A stretch of 64,000 nucleotides of DNA from Panagrolaimus kolymaensis (lineage: Eukaryota; Nematoda; Chromadorea; Rhabditida; Panagrolaimidae): positions 2,294,001 to 2,358,000 of the forward strand of contig JAJQJQ010000039.1 of NCBI GenBank assembly GCA_028622995.1, given 5' to 3'. The notes under the pieces were generated by a model that was not told the DNA's origin, ran no database searches, and saw nothing but the letters and a program-made list of their open reading frames with translations. The position numbers and the translations under genes are program-made. Every line of letters begins with the position of its first letter. Positions within the stretch are counted from its first letter, which is position 1. Shown piece by piece: positions 1-11,804 of the stretch.

Positions 1-1063
1 AAGACTCCATAAATTTGGATTTGTAATACATAAAGTGCCGCCACCGCGAGTGTTTTGAGATTTTTGTCGATTTATATCTCCAATGCAAACAATTTTGGCG
101 CTCGCTTCGGCACTCACAGCCCATTTTGAATGATCTTTGGATGATGAAAAGGAATATTTTCTATCATCCAATGAAATCGAGCGAAGGTTATAAACCTAAA
201 AATGGGGTTTCTGTATTTTTTTGAAATCGATGAAAGGATAAACAAACTTTTCCATTTCCATTACAAAATGATGGCAAATCACTTGCAGCTCCATTTAACC
301 ATGTTTCAACGAATAATGGAGAGTTTAATTCTTTTGCAACAAAATTGCTGTATAAATCATTATCGAATTTACGATTCTTTGAAAATAGTTTTAATTTAAT
401 TCCACCCAAAGTTTCAACAATTTGGGAAACGGTATAATCGCCTGATTTTAAGCTCAATCGTTTCTTTTCCAATGCACGTGAAAGAGCAGGGAATAGCTTT
501 GAAAAAGATTGAGGTACACGTGAATGAGTAATTGAAGGCTGGGAAAATTCTAAATGCTTTCCAATTTCTAATAATGCTGTAACGGAATAAGTTCCACAAA
601 AGAATATTTGACCATATTTTAAACCGGTATCAGGATATGAATATTGTCGTTTATTAAGATTAACAAATTTTGGAACGGAATGAATAACCCAAAATCCAGT
701 AAAGTCATCAAACGCTAATGCACCTTTCATATGAGCTCGATATGAATCAGTTTTATTTGTGGATGCATCATCATCGTTATAAACTGCATACAAAATTTCT
801 GAATTCCTTTTAGCTTCCCATAATTGTGAAAATGTTTTTCCTATAGCACTTTTGGGATCTGTGATAGATAAATCTGATAGCTTCCAATTAGTTGTTTTTG
901 AATCAATGTAAAGAAATTGTGAGCCTTTCTTTGTTGTTGGTAAATCTGGGAGTTTATAAGCAACAAACCAATCCACTTTTTTACCCTTCAAATCTCGACA
1001 ACTTAAATCAAGGCCAAAGCACAATGGAATAAATAAAAATAAAATTAAAAAAATAAATAACAT
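1..1063 (-). CDS. Deoxyribonuclease II, 3' end cut by window edge
   Basis: Acid endonuclease of the DNase II family (the NUC-1/CRN-6/7 type in nematodes), expected to act in lysosomes or outside the cell on DNA from dead cells and food. Exon 1 is 1063-248 and exon 2 is 195-1 (partial). The 52-bp intron 196-247 has a GTTTGT donor and TTTTTAG acceptor and splits the frame in phase 0 (GNGK|VYNL). The ATG at 1063 opens a hydrophobic signal peptide ending near LCFGL. The mature N-terminus has the family pattern of a Cys/Asp-containing start followed by VDWFVAYKLP. Exon 2 carries the catalytic HKD-type motif DHSKWAVS and the downstream RGGGTLCI block. Without this exon the frame would end at an in-intron stop and lose the active site. 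The protein continues beyond base 1, but little more than the extreme C-terminus should be missing. The family call is firm; which nematode paralogue it is remains unclear. Confidence 0.93.
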
Positions 1064-2786
1064 TTTTCTTTTCGAATCTTTGATTCCCTTAATTTTTTGA
1101 TGAGTGGAAGCAACAAAACACGGAAATAAATATCCACTTGAAAATGATCTTTTGTCGTCGTCGGTAAGAAAATAATAATAAAACGTCCTCCAAAGTTCGA
1201 ACTAACACAACAAAAGCGAGATATGTATGAATTTAAAAATAAATTAGTTATTATTAATTTTGTGAAAAGATGACATCAAAAGAAAAAAAAAATGAAATGA
1301 AAAGGTATCAATCATCATCATTCATTTGTTTGATTTTTTGATTGTTTGAATAAACGAATGTGAATCATTGACAAATGTGTCAGTTGTTGGAAATCATAAA
1401 GCAAAATTAGATAATTTTAGTTACAAATTTCTAATAATTATTTAATTTAATTTTTCACTGTATTAAAATGATAGAGTTTGTACTTTGCTGTTAACGATTC
1501 CTTATCAAGGTTGAAGATTGGTAAAAGGGGTAGATTCTAATCCTTTTTCAATAAAAACAACAGTAATAGATACAAAAAGTTTGCAGTTTCTTTATGCTTT
1601 AATGTTATTTTTACTTTAATTTAAATATGATATGATATGCTTTTGTTTTTTAGATATTGTTAAAATGAATAAAAACGCCTCCCTTTCGGAAAGCCACCAA
1701 AAATTTAGACCAGCGGACTCCTCCACTGTTTTTTACCATGCGTCTAATGGTAATTTTTTCGTTTCTTCTTATTATTTTTACTTTTCTTGGTTTGGAGTTT
1801 TTGCCGTGACTCCTCTATTTTAAAATAAGTTGTTATCAGTGTCAAACACCAGCAAAACCATTTTAAAATAAAACACCAAGGTTCACCAAATACCTCCTCG
1901 GTGAAACCGATAAGTTCTTTGAAGAACTTATTTGTCAAAAAAAACAAAACTGATAGCTAGCTAGCTTCTTTGTTTTTTGGCATCGCTTTTACTTTTTTTA
2001 CTTTTCAAATACAAAAATTGAAGAAATACTATAGAATAAAAAATTCAAAAAAAATATTGCTGAACCAAAAGTTGGTTGGAAAAAAATCTCATGAGAAGTG
2101 AATGCGCAAGATTTGCCGTTGTGAAGAAAGAAAAAAATCAATCACACTTGGTCATATGGCGAAGCTCATAGATTTTAATGAAGGACAAACTTATAATGCC
2201 ATGGTTGTCGTTATTTCACTCCTCCAAAAAAGGATACGAATGATGTTTTAAACCAAATTCGGCAAACCTAAGCAAACAATATGAAATGACTATGTGTGTA
2301 ATTCAATGAAGACAACAATGTTTCAAGTTTACTTGGATGGCAGCCAATTCTTTCGTGTTTTTGATCAACCGATAAAAAAGTGTATTGAGCTACGAAGAAT
2401 ACTGATGTTAAAAGTTATTTTATTTCTGAATTTTAAAAAGTAACAAAATTAATTTTTGTTTATTAATTTTTCACAAAATTATGGTATTTATTGTTTTAGT
2501 CACAAAAACAAAATATTGGCAAGAATGATTTCCAAACATGCATTTTTGTACTCACAGCGGCGACAATATGTTTGTAGTAATGTTAGTAAAGTAATGGAAT
2601 TGCAGAAAGTCATTTGTGAGATTTGGTTGACATTTTATTGAAAGTTTGTTTATTCTGAAATTATTATTACAATATTTAGAATAGCAAAACAAAACTGAAA
2701 GATTTTCGAGAATAAACTTTTACGTTTTGGAAAAAATTATGAACCTTTTTAATGATAAAAAGTTAATTGAACAGAAAAAAGCTTAC
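1064..2786. other. Intergenic AT-rich DNA upstream of DNase II
   Basis: No exon with convincing splice signals or family resemblance was found on either strand. The open frames here are short and low in complexity. The stretch just above 1063 must hold the DNase II promoter or trans-splice acceptor, but none is obvious. Confidence 0.5.
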
Positions 2787-2960
2787 CGATGGAAAAGTAT
2801 TCCTTCTTTTTTGATCTGCTAAAGCTTTTTGAGCTTTCATGGCATTTAAAACTTGACCCAAAGTTGGTTTAACTTCAACATTATTTATGGCAGCTGCAGC
2901 TTTCTTGGCATTATCCTTTTTTGATTTACTTCGATTATTTAAAATAGAAAAAAGGAACAT
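2787..2960 (-). CDS. Orphan exon of an unrecognised gene
   Basis: A minus-strand segment with coding-like composition, rich in Lys and Ala. It includes NNRSKSKKDNAKKAAAAINN followed by VEVKPTLGQVLNAMKAQKAL. It ends at a good donor, TCG|GTAAGC, with the exon's last base at 2787. The 5' side is uncertain. An ATG at 2960 gives an open frame, while the best internal acceptor (CGAAG before T-AAA-TCA) is weak and would make the exon shorter and phase 2. I found no partner exon downstream before DNase II, or upstream before 4887. I do not recognise the family. It could be one exon of a long-intron gene or a chance open frame with a donor-like site. Confidence 0.35.
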
Positions 2961-4886
2961 AATTGATTTTGAAAAAATGACAGAAAAGAAAAATTATAAA
3001 TGAAATTGTAAAAATATTATTTTGCTTTTAAATAAAAAAAAACCTTTCTTTCTCAAGTACTTACTTTAAAGATTTTGAAAGTAAGTTAATCCCGAGTTCA
3101 GTAAATACTTAAGTTTTTCTGCAAAAAAACAAGGAAAAGAAAAAAAGAAAATGATCAGTGAAAAATAAATGAAAAGTTGAGTATGTTTGAGGGAAGCCGA
3201 TACCATGTAGCAAAAATTTTTTAAATCGCTATAGGGCATGGCATGTTTTATATCAAAATAAAGGGAATTTTGTCTATTTTTATATCTTTGATTATTTATT
3301 AGCCCCCATTTAATTTGTGGATCCACTGGTTAGTAGCACAAAGAAATAATGCTTTCTTCATACTGTAGAAAATCAAAGTATCACTTTCTTTGATTTTTTA
3401 AGAGGTTTGTCAAGCAATAACTCAAACAACGTTTTTTTTTCTTTCAACTTTACACAGTGAAGTAGCCAACAAAAAAAAGTAGTAAAAAACCAAAGTTTTA
3501 CAATTTGTTTTGCAAAAAGGTCAATCTTAGAACCCGGGTAAAAATGAAAAACTTGGCCAATATTGACAGATAATTTCAAGAAGTTGTGTGAAATGAAATC
3601 TAAGAGAAACCACTTCAAAGTTTCAATCATTTCTTTAAAGTTTTTTCTCTCAGTAATTTAAAGTCATTTGTTTTTAAAAGTTATAACAGAAGCAGCATTA
3701 TCTTTAAAAAAAACAAAAGCATTTCTCAAAATGCGCAGCACACTTTTTAAATTTTAATAACTATAAATCATTTCATCACAATTTTAAAAATAAAAAGTCA
3801 GTAAATAATTTCCAAATTAGTGCCTACGCTAAGAGAAACAATAATGCATGTTTTTCATTTTTACTAAAAGCTTCAAAGTAAACAAATAAATCATCGCCAT
3901 TTTTTAATTTAATACAAAATTCATGGGTTTAAATTAAATATTAGAAACAAGAAAAATGAACTTTGTATGGAGAAACATGGGAATTTTATTTATAAATTTG
4001 TGATAAGAGGAAAATGTTATAAAAAATGTAAGGTAAAAATATCAATGTCATCGCATGTTTTCTATGGTGCTTTACCAATTTTTATATTTCTTTTTTGATA
4101 GTTAATTGTTACAATATATTGAAAATTAACAAAAAAGCATTTAAAGTATACTGCCAGGAATATGGTAATCCTCATCCGATATTTCATAAACAATGGGTTT
4201 TCGTTGATTTAGTTAAAAGAATTTTTTCCTGGCTTGGGATCACTTCCAGCCAGGTTCCAAAATTTTTTTATGAAGGTTTTTTTAACCTAGTTTTTTTATA
4301 AAACCAAATTTTTTTAAAACTTGGCATTGAGATAGAATTCCGAGTACGGAATTTTATCTTCATTGCCCCTTCATAGTTCTGTTCAAAACAGATTACAGTT
4401 GAATTAATTATTATTGAATATTTTTATACGAAAATCAAATCGCAATATTCCCATGTTCAACACGAAAAGCAGACAATCAAAGAAAAATGAATTTTCACGG
4501 AAGCTTTTGAAAGTCAATGTTTTTTAAATTTTTTATTTTACTTTTTGAATAAAAATAAGTTTTTTTAAGAATGTAATAAATAATTTAAAATTATTAATTC
4601 TAGCTAATGTGAACGAAAGACAGGCAAACATTTAGATTTTGTATTTATCACTGTTATTTTTTCTTGCAAAATTTTGAAATTAGACAAATAAATACATTGT
4701 CTAAATTTAAAACTTATTTTTCTGAAAAAAAATTTACAGTTGTTTTTTGATAAAAATTAATAAACGCATTTATGTACATAGTGGTGTTATTAGTTAATAT
4801 AAACAATAAACAATTAAACTTTTAACAAATTTAATAATAAAATCTGCGAAAACAGATAACAAAATTATTTTTAAAGAAAAATGAAT
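2961..4886. other. Non-coding AT-rich stretch
   Basis: Only short, low-complexity open frames without matching splice sites are present. The last part is the 3' flank of the minus-strand gene ending at 4887. Confidence 0.45.
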
Positions 4887-5989
4887 TTATTCATTTTGAG
4901 ATCTTTCTTTTTTTGCATTCTTATATTTAATAAAATTCTCAAACATTTTAATAGATTCACTATGAATTTTACCTTCAACGTCTTTGAGACGACCATGAAT
5001 TTCATCTCGATCAGCTTTAATTTCGAGAAGTTCATCTCGCTCAATTTTTATTTGCTTTAGTTCTTGTCTAAGTTCATCATTTTCAAATTCTAATTGATTT
5101 ACACGATCATCCGTAGATTTTAACATTTCTTCCTAAAAAAATGGTTTAATCTTTAATGTAGTTAACTTTATTTTCTTACCTGCATATCAAGATCTTGCTT
5201 AACCCTTTCAATCTCTTCTGATTTCTCTAGATTTTCTGATTCAAGCATTTTAATTTGTGCTTGATTTTGAATGGAAGTTTGAAGAAAGTTTACAATAAAA
5301 TCTGCCATTTCACCGCCATCAAAAACTAAACATTTCAAAGTCTAAAATTTAATTATATTTCATTCGAAGAAGAAAAAATAAAGCTTATTTGATCTGAAGC
5401 CAAAGCTTGATGATTTAAAAAAACTAACTTTGATTAAATTAGCCTGAAATTCACGCGAATCCCAGTACTTATGAGTTTTAGTTTCTTGATAAAATTTAGT
5501 GTATGTGTTTGAACGATGTCGATTTAAAATGGCTGTTATAACAACTTCTTTATCTTCAGAAATTTGTGGTAAAGTATCTTCAGATGAAGTGGATTCACAG
5601 CGGGCAATTATTGCTGGGGAATGTGTAACCTGGACATTAACCGATGGAGAAACAAGAGAATCTTTTCGTGGGTTAATTTCTTCCGATTGGGAATGTTTCT
5701 TTTGAACTGGCGCTGATGGAGAACTTTTAAATTCAGGCTGGAAATGTTTCTTCTCCAGCGGTGGTGTAAAAATCACTTCATTTTTTGGTTGAAATTCTTG
5801 AGGTGGCGGTGGTGGAGGAGGAGGAATCATGTAATCGAGGTATGTCAAACCTGTGATGGCTGAACGGCGTTTTCTTTTAGGTGGTTCAGGAGATAATTCA
5901 ACCAATTCAGGAGAAGAAATAGGCATCGGTGAAGCGGAACGTTTGTTTCGCTTTGGGGAACTTTTTATGCTTGGTGGGGAAATTGACAT
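4887..5989 (-). CDS. Unrecognised 322-aa Pro/Ser-rich, C-terminal coiled-coil protein
   Basis: Three exons: 5989-5429, 5341-5180 and 5132-4887. The introns are 87 and 47 bp with donors GTTAGT and GTAAGA and acceptors ATTTTAG and TTTTTTAG, all phase 0. The sequence adds up to 322 residues. Residues 1-60 are Ser/Pro/Lys/Arg-rich with many SP dipeptides and a basic KRKRRS patch suggesting nuclear localisation. A run of eight prolines follows near residue 57. Residues 155-187 (RHRSNTYTKFYQETKTHKYW and following) look like a folded segment, with WD and aromatic residues. From about residue 205 to the end the protein is a charged heptad-like coiled coil. An acceptor (AAATTTCAG) lies 37 nt before the ATG and could be the spliced-leader site. 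I do not recognise a named family. A nuclear scaffold or cofactor is only an inference from the NLS and coiled coil. Confidence 0.8.
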
Positions 5990-6026
5990 TCTTTTAAATA
6001 AAATGTTAGCACTTGAAAAAGTTAAT

Positions 6027-6035
6027 CTGAAATTT
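6027..6035 (-). promoter_or_regulatory. Probable trans-splice acceptor of the 4887-5989 gene
   Basis: Read on the minus strand the site is AAATTTCAG, followed by a 37-nt leader (6026-5990) and the ATG at 5989. No upstream coding exon fits, so it is probably a spliced-leader acceptor rather than a cis intron end. This is inferred from position only. Confidence 0.5.
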
Positions 6036-9000
6036 GATGAAATTTTTAGTTAGATATTTGGACAAGAACGCAATCTTGAATCGTTTTTATACGCTCGTAA
6101 AAATGTATTAATTACAACAGTGTTAATACAGAACCAAAACATTTTTTTATTGGGGCCTATCATATTTTAAAAACAAAGCAGTATAAAAATGGTCAAATGG
6201 CTCCCGTTTTTTTGCTTAAAAAAGACTGGGAAAGTTTGAACGCGAGATTGTAAAAAAAGATAACAGCCGCACCTTCGATCGAGCTTCAACCGATACTCCT
6301 GCTCGATCGCTCGATCGCAAAAAAATATTATTGAAAAAAAGCATATGCCATAATTTTTTTTGACAAAATTTAAAAAATGATAAATGGAAAAAGGAAAAAA
6401 TGTCATCGCTACAGGGTCATTTGCAATGCCTTGAAAAAAAAAGTTTTTTTTGTTGGCAAATCGTAAATCATCTTTCAAGGTCGGCATCTTCATTTTTTTG
6501 GATCGTATGAAAAAAAATATAAACAAACTTGAAAAGATAATCAGATTAACACCAGAATAAAAGAAAGTGAAAGGGGAAAAGCATAAAGGTTTTTTATGTC
6601 TTTGTAAGCGATTCGATTGTATAAGAACACACTTTTTTCTTCGAAGAAAAAAATCTGGACCCAACCCAAAGAAAAAAAACTAATGTTTGCCGGCACTCAA
6701 TCGTTGCTCGCGCAAAAAATAAAAATGGATGGAACAAAAAAAATAATGGGAAGAAAGAGACACAAATGTAAAAGGTCATCGTCTGCCGTGTTCTTCTCCT
6801 AGCCTCCCATTTTTTGAAAGAAGAAGAAGACAACGATGGAAATAATATATAGTAGGGACTGACTGTAAAAAAGGAAAAATGAGAGAAAGCGTTTTGTGAT
6901 TCAAAGGCAAAATTTTTAGAGCCATCCTTACTTTTTTGTGAATAACAAAGAAATGAAGAGAGTGGTAGTATGCAACACACAAACTAACTCTAAACTAATT
7001 ACGAAAAAAAAATAAAAAATTTGATGCCACCAAATTTTATGCTTCAAGTGTTTTTTTGTTTAGCATGGAACAAATCGATAAATAAAGCCGTAGTAGAATA
7101 AAACAGCAAAAATTTTCAAGGTTCATTAAAATTGCTATTCGCTTAAAATGGTAGATAACAATCATACATATGTGTGTATGCCTTTTCGAAAACTCATCAA
7201 TAATATAAAGCCCCTCAAACGCTTGAGGCATGATTGCTAAAACTGTAGCTAAAAGCAGGCATGCATTTTTTATTTCAAATTCTTGAAAATAAACCTTATT
7301 TCTTTTGAACGCTTACAGAAACATTGAGAAGCAACCTCAATAGAAAGATCATTAAAGAAGAATCATTTATTTTTCTTTCAAATATTTCGCGCTCAAAATC
7401 CATATTTTAAATGAAAAATTAAATTGAACAAAAAAAATTTAACGCCCGACGACAAAGAAAAAGAAGAGAAAAATTGTTTTTTGCCATCAGCAGAGGAACT
7501 CTTTTTTCGCTTTCTCTTGCAAAAAAAATTTTATTTTCGTATCATCTCGTGCGCTCAGTACGATGTCCATTTGCCATGCTTTTACATAAGAACGCCGTCA
7601 GTCACTTAAAAAAAGAAAGAACTTTCTCTTTCATGTTTATTTCCCTTATGGCTCCTCTTTTTCATTTTTTTAAAGCAGCTTCTGTTAAGAAAGTGTACAT
7701 TCCAAAAGACGCAATTTTCAATCAAAAAATGAACGTCTGGTCAATTTTTTTTAAACACTAAATCGTTTTTTCCCTCTCAATCAATTCGTTTTTACAAATA
7801 ACTGAACCACTAAAGTGCTAATTTTAAAATGACACCATCGACCGTGAAACTATTGTTTTTAGTTTGGGCCACACATTTTCTAATATATTTTTTTCTTGGT
7901 TGTTAATGTCAATGGAAGCTATCAGGTCATCATCATCGTTTGTTCCTTTTTTTCAATGGAAACAATGTTTCAAAAATCCATTATTTTTTCGCCGTTTTAC
8001 TTGGATGAACTCGCTGCCGCATTGCCCATTAACAAAACAAAAAAATCGATGAAAGGAAGAAGTCCTGGGCAGGTGAAATAAAGTATAGAAGAAGACGAAG
8101 AAGAAGAGAAATTCAATTGACAATGTACTCACGAAAAAATATAGCCACTTTTTATAAAAGCCAAAAGAGAGATGAGAAAGTGGGTTGCATGCAGAATTTC
8201 CTCCACCTGCCACCCTGGTGATGATCGAGTGCATTGTGTCTTAAACAAAAAAACTTACTCCTGAGAGCTAAAAGCGAGCTGGAGTTTAGCCAATGTTTGA
8301 AGAAAAAATTTCAAAAATTAAATTAAAGCTTGATAATAAAAACTACAAGATCATACGACAAAAAAGCGTTTCAAAGTGAATATACAAAAAAAACCACAAC
8401 TTTCGATTTTTTCTTCACGATTAGCTTCGCTATTTTGGTTAATCAGAAAATTTCTAAGTTTTTTCTCCTAATCACTTTATGTCCTCTCCTGAAAATGAAC
8501 TACGAATTATGGTAATAATACTTTTTTAAATAAAAAGCGAAAGTCAGTTAAGCTCGGAAACATACAATGCAAGAATAGCCTTTGTTAAAACACATTTTTT
8601 AATTTTATTATTTATTCAAACGCGATTTTTTTTTACATTTTCATTTTTTGTGGCAAGGTGGAAAAAAGTAGAACAAAGCAGTTACAAATCATTTCTTTTT
8701 CCTCAAATTCTGATACTCTTTTCCATTTTGCTCGCTATGTGACAGAGGAAAGACTGCACAGTTGGAAAATTGAATTTAAATTGCGGGTAAAAAGATCCCT
8801 AACGTGCCTATACTTGAACAGAAAAAAGACACAAAAATTTTTAAAAAAAGACGAGGAAGAGCGCGAAGCAAAGGAATTGCATATTTCTTCATTCCTTTTT
8901 TTTCAAGGTTTTTTGTTCATGAAATTGAGACGACAAAAAAAATTAAGGCGACGTGTAAGAAGACTTTCGCAAAAAAGATGGTAAGATACGATAACAATAA

Positions 9001-9845
9001 CCACCACCAAAAATTTATGCAACATTATCTTGATGTTCGTTTATAAAAAAATGCTTTTCGTTTTTTTAAATTTATGTATATCAAACTGGTTTCTTTGCAG
9101 CTGCAACTAACAGCTAATTGAAGCTTCTTTTATAATCGGTTGGTTGATTACTGGCAAATGAAAAACCATTCTCATGATAATAAAGCAGCAAAAAAATGTG
9201 GAATAAAAAAAAGTCGTGTTCTTTAATCTAATTTTGGTTCAAAGGGTTTGTGCAAAATTGTTTTTCATTTCTTTTTGTACAAAAAAAGAAGTGCCAGCTG
9301 ACAACATTTTTAACTTTTGATTTATTTTTTGACCGGCAAATTTCAAACCATCATAAAATTTAATTACTTAACCTTTAATTTCAAAAAATGCAAAAAAAAT
9401 GAATTAAGGACATCACTTTGATGTTGCAGCAGCGGCATTTTGATGAAGTTCAAAGCATCCCATTTTTCTTTTTTACTTTTTTTTGATGATAAATACTTTG
9501 ACACTAAAAGAATTGATTTTTTCAAAAAGTTAATTATTTTGTCATTTAAAATAATAAATTAAAAAGCATAAATTTGATCATATTTTTATTTAATACTGAT
9601 AATAAGTAGCAATCAAAACGTGGTAGTAAACAAAATTTGCAAAAAATTATAACTAGTAATTCAATAACTTTTATTTTTATTTTTTATGATGATAACAGTT
9701 TATAAAACCAAGGGGTTATTTAACTACGAAACGCTAAACGTTAATTTATATTTAAAACCAGGTGCTTTTTTTATGCCATTTATGATTTTTGTTGTTCAAA
9801 AATTATGTTAAAATTTTTCATTTAAAACCTCAAATAAATTTTTTT
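6036..9845. other. Intergenic region, no gene supported
   Basis: About 3.8 kb of AT-rich DNA with long A and T runs. The open frames here are rich in Phe, Lys and Leu encoded by homopolymer tracts and have no recognisable motif or splice partner. A short GATCGA-rich palindromic patch at about 6288-6316 is the only local structure seen. Confidence 0.5.
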
Positions 9846-9920
9846 AGAGGAAATATTTTTTTTAAACTTACTTTTAATATTTCTCTGAAGTGCTTGGATT
9901 TTCGAAGTTTCCGAACTACG
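9846..9920 (+). promoter_or_regulatory. Leader of the chemoreceptor gene with acceptor-like site
   Basis: A TTTTTTTAG site ends just at the start of this stretch and precedes the ATG at 9921 by about 75 nt. It could be a spliced-leader acceptor. An ATG further upstream in the same frame exists, but it would add a Lys/Phe-rich N-terminus atypical of these receptors. Confidence 0.35.
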
Positions 9921-10974
9921 ATGGCGTTTACAGATAATTTACCTAAAATTATTTTATTTGAATATGTGATTATGGTGATTTCACAAATTACAGCCATATT
10001 TTGTTTTGGTTCATTACTTTATTGGAATTTTAAACGAAAAGAAAGGTCTCAAGGAATGACAATATGTATGCATTTTTATATTCTCGCTGAATTTGTTTCA
10101 AATATCGGATGTATGCCTTACGTTATTTATTTAATAATATTTTGGGAAGCCAATAATGAAAGTTATAATGCATTCTTAATTTTTTGGACAGGAGCTATTC
10201 AAACTTTGTTACTTATTAACCTACCAGTTACAGTGTTTTTCTTGGGAATTGATCGATGTTGTTGCATTTTGGCGCCATTAAAAAATAGATTTCTGTGGGA
10301 AAAAATAACATTTGCTTCAAGTTTTGCAACAATTTTCATCTTCACATCCATCGCCGTTCCATTTCATGTAATACCGGGTTATCCATCAAATCCAGAGACC
10401 GATTGTCGATCGTTTGGTTGCTTGGCTCCAAATTATGCTGGCCAAATTTATAGCATATTCCGATATGTGACAAGCGTTGGAAATGTTTTTATTGGTCTTG
10501 TTTTGATAAAATTAGTTAATACGGAGACGAGCTTGAACAACAAAAACTTTAAAGTTAGTTTCTAATTTCAATAATTTTAACATTTCTTTCGTTTTTTTAG
10601 TATACTCGTTTAGCCCTCATAACGATACTCGTGACAATTTTATTTGACTTTTTTCCTCATCTTATTAGCTTTTTACTAAATACTGTAAGCGTTTTTTTTC
10701 TTCGAAAACAAATCTTCGCAAAGTATGAATTTTTTAGTTTTGGGAAATCAACCTAACAAAAATAATAGGTCCTTATAGTTTATTGGTGTCGTCAATGAAT
10801 AGTGGAATATGCGCAATTGTATATTATAAAAGTTGGAGTAAGCAATTAAATGGCAGCATTCATCATTCATCCAGCAACACTACAACATATTTTATAGGAA
10901 AATCATCAAGAGAAACAACGACGCAAATTCCACATTTCAACATTGGACATAATGATATTGTTAGATCTCATTAA
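9921..10974 (+). CDS. Nematode serpentine (7TM) receptor, chemoreceptor-like
   Basis: Three exons: 9921-10553, 10601-10684 and 10738-10974. The introns are 47 and 53 bp (GTTAGT...TTTTTTTAG and GTAAGC...TTTTTTAG), both phase 0. The protein is 317 residues, a usual length for nematode sr-type receptors. Seven hydrophobic segments can be traced. TM3 ends in GIDRCCCILAPLK, in place of the rhodopsin-like DRY. The loop before TM5 contains paired Cys residues in SNPETDCRSFGCLAP. TM6 is in exon 2, and TM7 is in exon 3 (GPYSLLVSSMNSGICAIVYY) followed by a short Ser/Thr-rich tail. The role is presumably sensing small molecules at the plasma membrane. The subfamily (srbc/srx/srt-like) cannot be fixed by eye. 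Confidence 0.85.
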
Positions 10975-11804
10975 TAGTGTATTTTTTTAAAAACAATAAT
11001 ATATATTGGTCCTTCAAAATCAACATCTCCAATCATGAAAAATATGAAGAAAAAACCCTTCATCGCTTGTTTAAATATTTTTCTCGATAATATTTCCTAT
11101 GACTTTCGAAAGGTTATATTTTAAAAGGATTTTAACGTTTTATGCTGTTTAGACGTATCTTTTGTAGCTAACAAAAAATTTAACAATAGTATTGTTTGTA
11201 AATCCATTTTATTAAGAGAACGTTTTTTAGCGTCAGCATTTTTCCCTCGACAAAATGTTTAAAAAAATATCAAATAAAATATTCAAAAAAAACGTCAATA
11301 AAATAAAAGTTGACTATTTTTGTTTCAAAAAAAGAAGTATATGAGAATGAATGTGAATGCGAGCAATTGAAAAATATTAGCGAACTGCATTACAAAAATC
11401 AATATCATTAAATTGGCAAGACTCAGGAAGTTTTATGAAATGTAAACTTTTTACTGAGGTCAATCACATTTCTCTAAAAAAGAGTGAAAGATGAACAAAT
11501 AAATTTAGCAAGCTACAAACAAAACATTGTAGCATCTTTTGAAAGATTAAAATTTTTTCCATTTGCATTTGCAAGAACTGTTTCTTCTTGTAATGAAATA
11601 AATTAATTTTGCGAATTACAAAAACTACAATCCTTTATGTAAGATTAAAATTCTTTTATTAAATTAAAATTTGAGATCATATTTTTTGTTAAAATTAAAT
11701 TTAAAATGAGACCAGCATTAAATAACAACCGTTAATAAATAAAAAAGAAAGAGAAACAAATTAATACATAAATAATAAATATATAAATACCCTGTAAAAA
11801 ACTT
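10975..11804. other. Convergent 3' flanks of two GPCR genes
   Basis: The plus-strand receptor ends at 10974 and the minus-strand receptor ends at 11805. The 830 bp between them hold AT-rich 3' sequence and nothing else I can support. Confidence 0.5.

Noticed and set aside
6167..6980. Minus-strand ORFs of 165 and 128 aa, Phe/Leu/Ser-rich
   Set aside because: They are translations of T and A homopolymer DNA, overlap each other in different frames, and have no splice context or motif.
10761..10778. AATAATAG and CTTATAG as acceptors for the last chemoreceptor exon
   Set aside because: Both lead to a stop within a few codons. TTTTTTAG at 10730-10737 keeps the frame and completes TM7.
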